A DNA stretch of 64,000 nucleotides from Hydractinia symbiolongicarpus (GCF_029227915.1 NC_079881.1:26885501-26949500), one strand, 5' to 3'; positions 36,943 through 51,200 are shown, counted from the first letter of the stretch. Numbers and translations: made by a program. Notes: generated from the sequence alone by a model not told the origin.

Positions 36943-39815
36943 TGAAAACTACAAGTCTCATGCGTTTTAGTGGTGAAAAAATAATATAAAAAATCGTTCG
37001 GGAAATGAGTTTACTGCCTGGGTACTTTCTTTGTATACTTTTGACTATACGGGCCAAGCACGGGATTTACGGGAAATGGCGGGTTTTCGTTTGCCGGCGA
37101 TTAAAATTCTTTTATTCAGTGTCTCATCAAAAATGAAAACATTTTTGAAAACTACAAGTCTCATGTGTTTTAGTGGTGAAAAGATAATTTAAAAATCGTT
37201 TTGGAAATGAGTTTACTCACAGGGTACTTTCTTTGTATACATTCGACTATACGGGCCAAGCCCGGAATTTACGGGAAATCGCGGTTTTCGTTTGCCGGCG
37301 ATTAAACCACTTTCATTAAACCTCTCATCAAAAATGAAAACATTTCTGAAAACTACAAGTCTCATGCGTTTTAGTGGTGAAAAAATAACTAAAAAAATCG
37401 TTCGGGAAATGAGTTTACTCCCTGGGTACTTTCTTTGTATACTTTTGACTATACGGGCGGAGTCCGGGATTAACGGGAAGTTGCGGGTTTTCGTTTGCCG
37501 GCGATTAAACTTCTTTTATTCAGCGTCCCATCAAAAATGAAAACATTTTTGAAAACTACAAGTCTCATGCGTTTTAGTGGTAAAAAAATAATATAAAAAA
37601 TCGTTCGGGAAATGAGTTTACTCCCTGGGTACTTTCTTTGTATACTTTTAACTATACGTCAAAGCCCGTGATTTACGGGAAATGGCGGGTTTTCGTTTGC
37701 CGGCGATTAAACTTCTTTTATTCAGTGTCTCATCAAAAATGAAAACATTTTTGAGAACTACAAGTCTCATGCGTTTTAGTGGTAAAAAAATAATATAAAA
37801 AATCGTTCGGGAAATGAGTTTACTCCCTGGGTACTTTCTTTGTATACTTTTAACTATACGTCCAAGCCCGGGATTTACGGGAAATGGCGGGTTTTCGTTT
37901 GCCGGCGATTAAACTTCTTTTATTCAGTGTCTCATCAAAAATGAAAACATTTTTGAAAACTACAAGTCTCATGCGTTTTAGTGGTGAAAAAAAAATTTAA
38001 AAAATCATTCGGGAAATGAGTTTACTCCCTGGGTACTTTCTTTGTATACATTTGACTACACTGGCCAAGCCCGGGATTTATAGGAAATGGCTGGTTTTCG
38101 TTTGCCGGCGATTAAACTTCTTTTATTCAGTGTCTCATCAAAAATGAAAACATTTTTGAAAACTTCAAGTCTCATGTGTTTTAGTGGTGAAAAGATAATT
38201 TAAAAATTCGTTTTGGAAATGAGTTTACTCACAGGGTACTTTCTTTGTATACATTCGACTATACGGGCCAAGCCCGGGATTTACGGGAAATCCGGGTTTT
38301 GGTTTGCCGGCGATTAAACCACTTTCATTAAGCCTCTCATCAAAAATGAAAACATTTGTGAAAACTACAAGTCTCATGCGTTTTAGTGGTGAAAAAATAA
38401 TATAAAAAATCGTTCGGGAAATGAGTTTACTGCCTGGGTACTTTCTTTGTATACTTTTGACTATACGGGCCAAGCACGGGATTTACGGGAAATGGCGGGT
38501 TTTCGTTTGCCGGCGATTAAAATTCTTTTATTCAGTGTCTCATCAAAAATGAAAACATTTTTGAAAACTACAAGTCTCATGTGTTTTAGTGGTGAAAAGA
38601 TAATTTAAAAATCGTTTTGGAAATGAGTTTACTCACAGGGTACTTTCTTTGTATACATTCGACTATACGGGCCAAGCCCGGAATTTACGGGAAATCGCGG
38701 TTTTCGTTTGCCGGCGATTAAACCACTTTCATTAAACCTCTCATCAAAAATGAAAACATTTCTGAAAACTACAAGTCTCATGCGTTTTAGTGGTGAAAAA
38801 ATAACTAAAAAAATCGTTCGGGAAATGAGTTTACTCCCTGGGTACTTTCTTTGTATACTTTTGACTATACGGGCGGAGTCCGGGATTAACGGGAAGTTGC
38901 GGGTTTTCGTTTGCCGGCGATTAAACTTCTTTTATTCAGCGTCCCATCAAAAATGAAAACATTTTTGAAAACTACAAGTCTCATGCGTTTTAGTGGTAAA
39001 AAAATAATATAAAAAATCGTTCGGGAAATGAGTTTACTCCCTGGGTACTTTCTTTGTATACTTTTAACTATACGTCAAAGCCCGTGATTTACGGGAAATG
39101 GCGGGTTTTCGTTTGCCGGCGATTAAACTTCTTTTATTCAGTGTCTCATCAAAAATGAAAACATTTTTGAGAACTACAAGTCTCATGCGTTTTAGTGGTA
39201 AAAAAATAATATAAAAAATCGTTCGGGAAATGAGTTTACTCCCTGGGTACTTTCTTTGTATACTTTTAACTATACGTCCAAGCCCGGGATTTACGGGAAA
39301 TGGCGGGTTTTCGTTTGCCGGCGATTAAACTTCTTTTATTCAGTGTCTCATCAAAAATGAAAACATTTTTGAAAACTACAAGTCTCATGCGTTTTAGTGG
39401 TGAAAAAAAAATTTAAAAAATCATTCGGGAAATGAGTTTACTCCCTGGGTACTTTCTTTGTATACATTTGACTACACTGGCCAAGCCCGGGATTTATAGG
39501 AAATGGCTGGTTTTCGTTTGCCGGCGATTAAACTTCTTTTATTCAGTGTCTCATCAAAAATGAAAACATTTTTGAAAACTTCAAGTCTCATGTGTTTTAG
39601 TGGTGAAAAGATAATTTAAAAATTCGTTTTGGAAATGAGTTTACTCACAGGGTACTTTCTTTGTATACATTCGACTATACGGGCCAAGCCCGGGATTTAC
39701 GGGAAATCCGGGTTTTGGTTTGCCGGCGATTAAACCACTTTCATTAAGCCTCTCATCAAAAATGAAAACATTTGTGAAAACTACAAGTCTCATGCGTTTT
39801 AGTGGTGAAAAAATA
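36943..39815 (+). repeat. 7-mer HOR, 1,416 bp, two near-perfect copies
   Basis: Bases 36943-38399 match 38359-39815 at offset 1,416; I found no difference in the stretches compared. The left limit is T (36942) against G (38358), the right limit A (38400) against G (39816). Order: b with AAAATTCTTTTATTC; c with AATAACTAAAAAAATCG; a monomer with GGGATTAACGGGAAG; two e-like monomers (AAAGCCCGTG with TTGAGAAC, then CCAAGCCCGGG); a d/b hybrid with ACACTGGCC and AACTTCAAG; c with ATCCGGGTTTTGG. Confidence 0.9.
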
Positions 39816-41050
39816 GTTTAAAAAATCGTTCGGGAAATGAGTTTACTCCCTGGGTACTTTCTTTGTATACTTTTGACTATACAGGCCGAGTCCGGGATTA
39901 ACGGGAAGTTGCGGGTTTTCGTTTGCCGGCGATTAAACTTCTTTTGTTCAGCGTCTCATCAAAAATGAAAACATTTTTGAAAACTACAAGTCTTATGCGT
40001 TTAAGTGGTGAAAAAAAAATTTAAAAAATCATTCGGGAAACGAGTTTACTCCCTGGGTACTTTCTTTGTATACATTTGACTACACTGGCCAAGCCCGGGA
40101 TTTATAGGAAATGGCTGGTTTTCGTTTGCCTGCGATTAAACTTCTTTTATTCAGTGTCTCATCAAAAATAAAAACATTTTTGAAAACTTCAAGTCTCATG
40201 TGTTTTAGTGGTGAAAAGAGAATTTAAAAATCGTTTTGGAAATGAGTTTACTCACAGGGTACTTTCTTTGTATACATTCGACTATACGGGCCAAGCCCGG
40301 GATTTACGGGAAATCCGGGTTTTGGTTTGCCGGCGATTAAACCACTTTCATTAAGCCTCTCATCAAAAATGAAAACATTTCTGAAAACTACAAGTCTCAT
40401 GCGTTTTAGTGGTGAAAAAATAATTTAAAAAATCGTTCGGGAAATGAGTTTACTCCCTGGGTACTTTCTTTGTATACTTTTGACTATACGGGCTGAGTCC
40501 GGGATTAACGGGAAGTTGCGGGTTTTCGTTTGCCGGCGATTAAACTTCTTTTATTCAGCGTCTCATCAAAAATGAAAATATTTTTGAAAACTACAAGTCT
40601 CATGCGTTTTAGTGGTGAAAAAATAATTTAAAAAATCCTTCGGAAAATGAGTTTACTCCCTGGGTACTTTCTTTGTATACTTTTGACTATACGGGCTGAG
40701 TCCGGGATTAACAAGAAGTTGCGGGTTTTCGTTTGCCGGCGATTAAACTTCTTTTATTCAGCGTCTCGTCAAAAATGAAAATATTTTTGAAAACTACAAG
40801 TCTCATGCGTTTTAGTGGTGAAAAAATAATTTAAAAAATCCTTCGGAAAATGAGTTTACTCCCTGGGTACTTTCTTTGTATACTTTTGACTATACGGGCC
40901 GAGTCCGGGATTAACGGGAAGTTGCGGGTTTTCGTTTGCCGGCGATTAAACTTCTTTTGTTCAGCGTCTCATCAAAAATGAAAACATTTTTGAAAACTAC
41001 AAGTCTTATGCGTTTTAGTGGTGAAAAAATAATTTAAAAAATCGTTCTGG
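39816..41050 (+). repeat. Partial third 7-mer copy and tandem GGGATTAAC monomers
   Basis: The ACACTGGCC and ATCCGGGTTTTGG monomers occur once more (40080-40400). Next come three successive monomers with GAGTCCGGGATTAAC. The first two share GGCTGAGTCC, GAAAATATTTTTG and ATCCTTCGGAAAATG 203 bp apart, a single-monomer duplication. Confidence 0.75.
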
Positions 41051-42010
41051 AAATGAGTTTACTCACAGGGCACTTTCTTTGTATACATTCGACTATACGG
41101 ACCAAGCCAGGTATTTACGGGAAATCGCGGGTTTTCGTTTGCCGGCAATTAAATCTCTTTCATTAAGCGTCTCATCAAAAATGAAAACCTTTTTGTATAC
41201 TACAAGTCTCATGCGTTTTAGTGGTGAAAAAAAAATTTAAAAAATCGTTCGGGAAATGAGTTTACTCCCTGGGTACTTTCTCTGTATACATTCGACTACA
41301 CGGGCCAAGCCCGGGATTTAGGGGAAATCGCTGGTTTTCGTTTGCCGGCGATTAAACCTCTTTCATTAAGCGTCTCATCAAAAATGAAAACATTTTTGAA
41401 AACTACAAGTCTCATGCGTTTTAGTGGTGAAAAAATAATTTAAAAAATCGGTCGGAAAATGAGTTTACTCCCTGGGTACTTTCTTTGTATACTTTTGACT
41501 ATACGGGCCGAGTCCGGGATTTACGGGAAATCGCGGGTTTTCGTTTGCCGGCGATTAAACTTCTTTTATTCAGCGTCCCATTAAAAATGAAAATATTTTT
41601 GAAAACTACGAGTCTCATGCGTTTTATTTGTGAAAAAATAATATAAAAAATCGCTCGGGAAATGAGTTTACTCCCTGGGTACTTTCTTTGTATACTTTTG
41701 ACTATACGGGCCGAGTCCGGGATTTACGGGAAGTCGCAGGTTTTCGTTTGCCGGCGATTAAACTTCTTTTATTCAGCGTCTCATCAAAAATGAAAACATT
41801 TTTAAAAACTACAAGTCTCATGGGATATAGTGGTGAAATAATAATTTAAAAAATCGTTCGGGAAATGAGTTTACACCCTGGGTACTTTCTTTGTATACTT
41901 TTGACTATACGGGCCGAGTCCGGGATTTATGGGAAATCTCAGGTATTCGTTTGCCAGCGATTAAACTTCTTTTATTCAGCGTCTCATCAAAAATGAAAAC
42001 ATTTTTGAAA
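41051..42010 (+). repeat. Divergent monomers without HOR order
   Basis: Private changes include AAACCTTTTTGTATAC near 41185, GCCGGCAATTAAATC near 41150, CATTAAAAATGAAAATATT near 41580 and ATGGGATATAG near 41822. It separates the 7-mer domain from the 42-47 kb subfamily. Confidence 0.65.
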
Positions 42011-45000
42011 ACTACAAGTCTCATGCGTTTTAGTGGTGAAAAAATAATTTAAAAAATCGTTCGGGAAATGAGTTTACTCCCTGGGTGCTTTCTTTGTTTA
42101 CTTTTGACTTTACAGGCCGAGTCCGGGATTTACGGGAAATCGCAGGTTTTCGTTTGCCGGCGTTTAAACGTCTTTTATTCAGCGTCTCATCAAAAATGAA
42201 AACAAGTTTGAAGACTACAAGTCTCATGCGTTTTAGTGGTGAAAAAATAATTTAAAAAATCGTTCGGGAAATGAGTTTACTCCCTGGGTGCTTTCTTTGT
42301 TTACTTTTGACTTTACAGGCCGAGTCCGGGATTTACGGGAAATCGCAGGTATTCGTTTGCCAGCGATTGAACTTCTTTTATTCAGCGTCTCATCAAAAAT
42401 GAAAACAAGTTTGAAGACTACAAGTCTCATGCGTTTTAGTGGTGAAAAAATAATTTAAAAAATCGTTCGGGAAATGAGTTTACTCCCTGGGTACTTTCTT
42501 TGTATACTTTTGACTATACGGGCCAAGCCCGGGATTTACGGGAAATCGCGGGTTTACGTTTGCAGGCGTTTAAACGTCTTTTATTCAGCGTCTCATCAAA
42601 AATGAAAACAAGTTTGAAGACTACAAGTCTCATGCGTTTTAGTGGTGAAAAAATAATTTAAAAAATCGTTCGGGAAATGAGTTTACTCCCTGGGTACTTT
42701 CTTTGTATACATTCGACTATACGGGCCAAGCCCGGGATTTACGGGAAATCGCGGGTTTTCGTTTGCCGGTGATTAAACCTCTTTCATTAGGCGTCTCATC
42801 AAAAATGAAAACATTTTTGAAAACTACAAGTCTCATGCGTTTTAGTGGTGAAAAAAAAATTTAAAAATCGTTCGGGAAATGAGTTTACTACCTGGGTACT
42901 TTCTTTGTATACTTTTGACTATACGGGCCGAGTCCGGGATTTACGGGAAGTCGCAGGTTTTCGTTTGCCGGCGATTAAACTTCTTTTTCTCAGCGTCTCA
43001 TCAAAAATGAAAACATTTTTAAAAACTACAAGTCTCATGGGCTTTAATGGTGAATTAATAATTTAAAAAATTGTTCGGGAAATGAGTTTAAACCCTGGGT
43101 ACTTTCTTTGTATACTTTTGACTATACGGGCCGAGTCCGGGTTTTACGGGAAATCTCAGGTTTTCGTTTGCCAGCGATTAAACTTCTTTTATTCAGCGTC
43201 TCATCAAAAATGAAAACATTTTTGAAAACTACAAATCTCATGCGTTTTAGTGGTGAAAAAATAATTTAAAAAATCGTTCGGGAAATGACTTTTCTCCCTG
43301 GGTACTTTCTTTGTATACTTTTGATTATACGGGCCGAGTCCGGGGTTTACGGGAAATGGCGGGTTTTCGTTTGCTGGCGATTAAACTTCTTCTATTCAGC
43401 GTCTCAGCAAAATTGAAAACAAGTTTGAAGACTACAAGTCTCATGCGTTTTAGTGGTTAAGAAATAATTTAAAAAATCGTTCGGGAAATGAGTTTCCTCC
43501 CTGGGTACTTTCTTTGTTTACTTTTGACTTTACAGGCCGAGTCCGGGATTTACGGGAAATCGCAGGTTTTCGTTTGCCGGCGTTTAAACGTCTTTTATTC
43601 AGCGTCTCATCAAAAATGAAAACAAGTTTGAAGACTACAAGTCTCATGCGTTTTAGTGGTGAAAAAATAATTTAAAAAATCGTTCGGGAAATGAGTTTAC
43701 TCCCTGGGTACTTTCTTTGTATACTTTTGACTATACGGGCCAAGCCCGGGATTTACGGGAAATCGCGGGTTTTCGTTTGCCGGCGGTTAAACTTCTTTTA
43801 TTCAGTGTCTCATCAAAAATGAAAACATTTTTGAAAACAACAAGTCTCATGCGTTTTAATGGTGGAAAGATAATTTAAAAAATCGTTTTGGAAATGAGTT
43901 TAGTCACAGGGTACTTTCTTTGTATACATTCGACTATACGGGCCAAGCCCGGGATTTACGGGAAATCGCGGGTTTTCGTTTGCCGGCGATTAAACCACTT
44001 TCATTCAGCGTCTCATCAAAAATGAAAACATTTTTAAAAACTACAAGTCTCATGGGCTTTAGTGGTGAAATATTAATTTAAAAAATCGTTCGGGAAATGA
44101 GTTTACACCCTGGGTACTTTCTTTGTATACTTTTGACTATACGGGCCGAGTCCGGGATTTACGGAAAATCTCAGGTTTTCGTTTGCCAGTGATTAAACTT
44201 CTTTTATTCAGCGTCTCATCAAAAATGAAAACATTTTTGAAAACTACAAGTCTCATGCGTTTTAGTGGTGAAAAAATAATTTAAAAAATCGTTCGGGAAA
44301 TGAGTTTTCTCCCTGGGTAGTTTCTTTGTATACTTTTGATTATACGGGCCGAGTCCGGGGTTTACGGGAAATGGCGGGTTTTCGTTTGCTGGCGATTAAA
44401 CTTCTTTTATTCAGCGTCTCAGCAAAAATGAAAACAAGTTTGAAGACTACAAGTCCCATGCGTTTTAGTGGTGAAGAAATAATTTAAAAAATCGTTCGGG
44501 AAATGAGTTTACTCCCTGGGTGCTTTCTTTGTTTACTTTTGACTTTACAGGCCGAGCCGGGATTTACGGGAAATCGCAGGTTTTCGTTTGCCGGCGTTTA
44601 AACGTCTTTTATTCAGCGTCTCATCAAAAATGAAAACAAGTTTGAAGACTACAAGTCTCATGCGTTTTAGTGGTGAAAAAATAATTTAAAAAATCGTTCG
44701 GGAAATGAGTTTACTCCCTGGGTACTTTCTTTGTATACTTTTGACTATACGGGCCAAGCCCGGGAGTTACGGGAAATCGCGGGTTTTCGTTTGCCGGCGT
44801 TTAAACGTCTTTTATTCAGCGTCTCATCAAAAATGGAAACAAGTTTGAAGACTACAAGTCTCATGCGTTTTAGTGGTGAAAAAATAATTTAAAAAATCGT
44901 TCGGGAAATGAGTTTACTCCCTGGGTACTTTCTTTGTATACATATGACTATACGGGCCAAGCCCGGGATTTACGGGAAATCGCGGGTTTTCGTTTGCCGG

Positions 45001-47040
45001 CGATTAAACCTCTTTCATTAAGCGTCTCATCAAAAATGAAAACATTTTTGAAAACTACAAGTCTCATGCGTTTTAGTGGTGAAAAAATAATTTAAAAAAT
45101 CGTTCGGGAAATGAGTTTTCTCCCTGGGTAGTTTCTTTGTATACTTTTGATTATACGGGCCGAGTCCGGGGTTTACGGGAAATGGCGGGTTTTCGTTTGC
45201 TGGCGATTAAACTTCTTTTATTCAGCGTCTCAGCAAAAATGAAAACAAGTTTGAAGACTACAAGTCCCATGCGTTTTAGTGGTGAAGAAATAATTTAAAA
45301 AATCGTTCGGGAAATGAGTTTACTCCCTGGGTGCTTTCTTTGTTTACTTTTGACTTTACAGGCCGAGCCGGGATTTACGGGAAATCGCAGGTTTTCGTTT
45401 GCCGGCGTTTAAACGTCTTTTATTCAGCGTCTCAGCAAAAATGAAAACAAGTTTGAAGACTACAAGTCCCATGCGTTTTAGTGGTGAAGAAATAATTTAA
45501 AAAATCGTTCGGGAAATGAGTTTACTCCCTGGGTGCTTTCTTTGTTTACTTTTGACTTTACAGGCCGAGCCGGGATTTACGGGAAATCGCAGGTTTTCGT
45601 TTGCCGGCGTTTAAACGTCTTTTATTCAGCGTCTCATCAAAAATGAAAACAAGTTTGAAGACTACAAGTCTCATGCGTTTTAGTGGTGAAAAAATAATTT
45701 AAAAAATCGTTCGGGAAATGAGTTTACTCCCTGGGTACTTTCTTTGTATACTTTTGACTATACGGGCCAAGCCCGGGAGTTACGGGAAATCGCGGGTTTT
45801 CGTTTGCCGGCGTTTCAACGTCTTTTATTCAGCGTCTCATCAAAAATGAAAACAAGTTTGAAGACTACAAGTCTCATGCGTTTTAGTGGTGAAAAAATAA
45901 TTTAAAAAATCGTTCGGGAAATGAGTTTACTCCCTGGGTACTTTCTTTGTATACATATGACTATACGGGCCAAGCCCGGGATTTACGGGAAATCGCGGGT
46001 TTTCGTTTGCCGGCGATTAAACCTCTTTCATTAAGCGTCTCATCAAAAATGAAAACATTTTTGAAAACTACAAGTCTCATGCGTTTTAGTGGTGAAAAAA
46101 AAATTTAAAAATCGTTCGGGAAATGAGTTTACTCCCTGGGTACTTTCTTTGTATACTTTTGACTATACGGGCCGAGTCCGGGATTTACGGGAAGTGGCAG
46201 GTTTTCGTTTGCCGGCGATTAAACTTCTTTTTCTCAGCGTCTCATCAAAAATGAAAACATTTTTAAAAACTACAAGTCTCATGGGCTTTAATGGTGAAAT
46301 AATAGTTTAAAAAATTGTTCGGGAAATGAGTTTACACCCTGGGTACTTTCTTTGTATACTTTTGACTATACGGGCCGAGTCCGGGCTTTACGGGAAATCT
46401 CAGGTTTTCGTTTGCCAGCGATTAAACTTCTTTTATTCAGCGTCTCATCAAAAATGAAAACATTTTTGAAAACTACAAATCTCATGCGTTTTAGTGGTGA
46501 AAAAATAATTTAAAAAATCGTTCGGGAAATGAGTTTTCTCCCCGGGTACTTCCTTTGTATACTTTTGATTATACGGGCCGAGTCCGGGGTTTACGGGAAA
46601 TGGCGGGTTTTCGTTTGCTGGCGATTAAACTTCTTTTATTCAGCGTCTCAGCAAAAATGAAAACAAGTTTGAAGACTACAAGTCTCATGCGTTTTAGTGG
46701 TGAAGAAATAATTTAAAAAATCGTTCGGGAAATGAGGTTACTCCCTGGGTACTTTCTTTGTTTACTTTTGACTTTACAGGCCGAGTCCGGGATTTACGGG
46801 AAATCGCAGGTTTTCGTTTGCCGGCGATTAAACTTCTTTTATTCAGCGTTTCATCAAAAATGAAAACAAGTTTGAAGACTACAACTCTCATGCGTTTTAG
46901 TGGTGAAAAAATAATTTAAAAAATCGTTCGGAAAATGAGTTTACTCCCTGGGTACTTTCTTTTTATACGTTTGACTATACGGGCCAAGCCCGGGATTTAC
47001 GGGAAATCGCGGGTTTTCGTTTGCCGGCGATTAAACTTCT
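42011..47040 (+). repeat. Subfamily with CAAGTTTGAAGAC and GTTTACTTTTGACTTTACAGG
   Basis: Many monomers replace CATTTTTGAAAAC by CAAGTTTGAAGAC, which removes the right dyad arm. They also carry GTTTAC for GTATAC and CTTTACAGGCC for CTATACGGGCC, losing one CGGG. About 42.75-43.7 kb matches 46.0-46.95 kb at offset 3,244 (16 monomers). A 4-mer repeats at 811 bp (CCCTGGGTAG at 44311 and 45122). A GAGCCGGG deletion variant recurs at about 44553, 45365 and 45567. Confidence 0.82.
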
Positions 47041-48230
47041 TTTATTCAGCGTCTCATCAAAAATAAACACATTTTTGAAAACTACAAGTCTTATGCGTTT
47101 TAGTGGTGAAAAAATAATTTAAAAAATCGTTCGGGAAATGAGTTTCCTCCCTGGGTACTTCCTTTGTATACATTCGACTACACGGGCCAAGCCCGGATTT
47201 ACGGGAAATGGCGGGTTTTCGTTTGTCGGCGATTAAACTTCTTTTATTCAGTGTCTCATCAAAAATAAAAAACATTTTAGAAAACTACAAGTCTCATGCG
47301 TTTTAGTGGTGAAAAGATAATTTAAAAAATCTTTTTGGAAATGAGTTTACTCACAGGGTACTTTCTTTGTATACATTCGACTATACGGGCCAAGCCCGGG
47401 ATTTACGGGAAATCTCAGGTTTTCGTTTGCCCGCGATTAAACTTCTTTTATTCAGCGTCTCATCAAAAATGAAAACATTTTTGAAAACTACAAATCTCAT
47501 GCGTTTTAGTGGTGAAAAAATAATTTATAAAATCGTTCGGGAAATGAGTTTTCTCCCTGGGTACTTTCTTTGTATACTTTTGATTATACGGGCCGAGTCC
47601 GGGGTTTACGGGAAATGGCGGGTTTTTGTTTGCTGGCGATTAAACTTCTTTTACTCAGCGTCTCATCAAAAATGAAAACATTTTTAAAAACTACAAGTCT
47701 CATGGGCTTTAGTGGTGAAAAAATAATTGAAAAAATCGTTCGGGAAATGAGTTTACTCCCTGTGTACTTTCTTTGTATACTTTTGACTATACGGGCCAAG
47801 CCCGGGATTTACGGGAAATCGCGGGTTTTCGTTTGCCGGCGATTAAACTTCTTTTATTCAGCGTCTCATCAAAAATGAAAACATTTTTGAAAACTACAAG
47901 TCTCATGCGATTTAGTGGTGAAAAGATAATTTAAAAAATCGTTCGGGAAATCAGTTAACTCATTGGGTACTTTCTTTGTATACTTTTGACTATACGGGCC
48001 GAGTCCGGGATTTACGGGAAATTGCGGGTTTTCGTTTGCCGGCGATTAAACCACTTTCATTAAGCGTCTCATCAAAAATGAAAACATTTCTGAAAACTAC
48101 AAGTCTCATGCGTTTTAGTGGTGAAATAATAATTTAAAAATCGTTCGGGAAATGAGTTTACACCCTGGGTACTTTCTTTGTATACTTTTGACTATACGGG
48201 CCGAGTCCGGGATTTACGGGAAATCGCGGG
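47041..48230 (+). repeat. Mixed monomers between HOR domains
   Basis: Includes AATAAACACATTTTTG (near 47062), an inserted A and lost T in AAAAAACATTTTAGAAAAC near 47270, and a TATAATTGAAAAAATC-type end near 47725. Part (about 47620-47960) resembles 52490-52820. Confidence 0.65.
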
Positions 48231-51200
48231 TTTTCGTTTGCTGGCGATTAAACTTCTTTTATTCAGCGTCTCGTCAAAAATAAAAACATTTTTGAAAACT
48301 ACAAGTCTCATGCGTTTTAGTGGTGAAAAAATAATTTAAAAGATCGTTCGGGGAATGAGTTTACTCCCTGGGTACTTTCTTTGTATACTTTTGACTATAC
48401 GGGCCGAGTCCGGGATTTACGGGAAATCGCGGGTTTTCGTTTGCCGGCGATTAAACTTCTTTTATTCAGCGTCTCGTCAAAAATAAAAACATTTTTGAAA
48501 ACTACAAGTCTCATGCGTTTTAGTGGTGAAAAAATAATTTAAAAGATCGTTCGGGGAATGAGTTTACTCCCTGGGTACTTTCTTTGTATACTTTTGACTA
48601 TACGGGCCGAGTCCGGGGTTTACGTGAAATGGCGGCTTTTTGTTTGCCGGCGATTAAGCTCCTTTTATTCAACGTCTCATGAAGAATGAAATCATTTTTA
48701 TAAACTACAAGTCTCATGGGATTTAGTGGTGAAATAATAATTTAAAAAATCGTTCGGGAAATGAGTTTACTCCCTGGGTACTTTCTTTGTATACTTTTGA
48801 CTATACGGGCCGAGTCTGGGATTTACGGGAAATCGCAGTTTTTCGATTGCCGGCGATTAAACTTCTTTTATTCAGCGTCTCATCAAAAATGAAAACATTT
48901 TTGAAAACTACAAGTCTCATGCGATTTAGTGGTGAAAAGATAATTTAAAAAATCGTTCTGGAAATGAGTTTACTCACAGGGTACTTTCTTTGTATACATT
49001 CGACTATACGGGACAAGCCCGGGATTTACGGGAAATTGCGGGTTTTCGTTTGCTGGCGATTAAACCTCTTTCATTAAGCGTCTCATTAAAAATGAAAACA
49101 TTTTTGAGAACTACAAGTCTCATTCGTTCTAGTGGTGCAGAAATAATTTGAAAAATCGTTCTGGAAATGAGTTTACTCACAGGGTACTTTCTTTGTATCA
49201 TTCGACTATGCGGGCCAAGCCCGGGATTTACGGGAAATCGCGGGTTTTCGTTTGCCGGCGATTAAACTTCTTTTATTCAGCGTCTCGTCAAAAATAAAAA
49301 CATTTTTGAAAACTACAAGTCTCATGCGTTTTAGTGGTGAAAAAATAATTTAAAAGATCGTTCGGGGAATGAGTTTACTCCCTGGGTACTTTCTTTGTAT
49401 ACTTTTGACTATACGGGCCGAGTCCGGGGTTTACGTGAAATGGCGGCTTTTTGTTTGCCGGCGATTAAGCTCCTTTTATTCAGCGTCTCATGAAGAATGA
49501 AATCATTTTTATAAACTACAAGTCTCATGGGATTTAGTGGTGAAATAATAATTTAAAAAATCGTGCGGGAAATGAGTTTACTCCCTGGGTACTTTCTTTG
49601 TATACTTTTGACTATACGGGCCGAGTCTGGGATTTACGGGAAATCGCAGGTTTTCGATTGCCGGCGATTAAACTTCTTTTATTCAGCGTCTCATCAAAAA
49701 TGAAAACATTTTTGAAAACTACAAGTCTCATGCGATTTAGTGGTGAAAAGATAATTTAAAAAATCGTTCTGGAAATGAGTTTACTCACAGGGTACTTTCT
49801 TTGTATACTTTTGACTATACGGGCCGAGTCCGGGATTTACGGGAAATCGCGGGTTTTCGTTTGCCGGCGATTAAACTTCTTTTATTCAGCGTCTCGTCAA
49901 AAATAAAAACATTTTTGAAAACTACAAGTCTCATGCGTTTTAGTGGTGAAAAAATAATTTAAAAGATCGTTCGGGGAATGAGTTTACTCCCTGGGTACTT
50001 TCTTTGTATACTTTTGACTATACGGGCCGAGTCCGGGGTTTACGTGAAATGGCGGCTTTTTGTTTGCCGGCGATTAAGCTCCTTTTATTCAGCGTCTCAT
50101 GAAGAATGAAATCATTTTTATAAACTACAAGTCTCATGGGATTTAGTGGTGAAATAATAATTTAAAAAATCGTGCGGGAAATGAGTTTACTCCCTGGGTA
50201 CTTTCTTTGTATACTTTTGACTATACGGGCCGAGTCTGGGATTTACGGGAAATCGCAGGTTTTCGATTGCCGGCGATTAAACTTCTTTTATTCAGCGTCT
50301 CATCAAAAATGAAAACATTTTTGAAAACTACAAGTCTCATGCGATTTAGTGGTGAAAAGATAATTTAAAAAATCGTTCTGGAAATGAGTTTACTCACAGG
50401 GTACTTTCTTTGTATACTTTTGACTATACGGGCCGGGTCCGGGATTTACGGGAAATCGCGGGTTTTCGTTTGCCGGCGATTAAACTTCTTTTATTCAGCG
50501 TCTCGTCAAAAATAAAAACATTTTTGAAAACTACAAGTCTCATGCGTTTTAGTGGTGAAAAAATAATTTAAAAGATCGTTCGGGGAATGAGTTTACTCCC
50601 TGGGTACTTTCTTTGTATACTTTTGACTATACGGGACGAGTCCGGGGTTTACGTGAAATGGCGGCTTTTTGTTTGCCGGCGATTAAGCTCCTTTTATTCA
50701 ACGTCTCATGAAGAATGAAATCATTTTTATAAACTACAAGTCTCATGGGATTTAGTGGTGAAATAATAATTTAAAAAATCGTTCGGGAAATGAGTTTACT
50801 CCCTGGGTACTTTCTTTGTATACTTTTGACTATACGGGCCGAGTCTGGGATTTACGGGAAATCGCAGGTTTTCGATTGCCGGCGATTAAACTTCTTTTAT
50901 TCAGCGTCTCATCAAAGATGAAAACATTTTTGAAAACTACAAGTCTCATGCGATTTAGTGGTGAAAAGATAATTTAAAAAATCGTTCTGGAAATGAGTTT
51001 ACTCACAGGGTACTTTCTTTGTATACATTCGACTATACGGGACAAGCCCGGGATTTACGGGAAATTGCGGGTTTTCGTTTGCTGGCGATTAAACCTCTTT
51101 CATTAAGCGTCTCATTAAAAATGAAAACATTTTTGAGAACTACAAGTCTCATTCGTTCTAGTGGTGCAGAAATAATTTGAAAAATCGTTCTGGAAATGAG

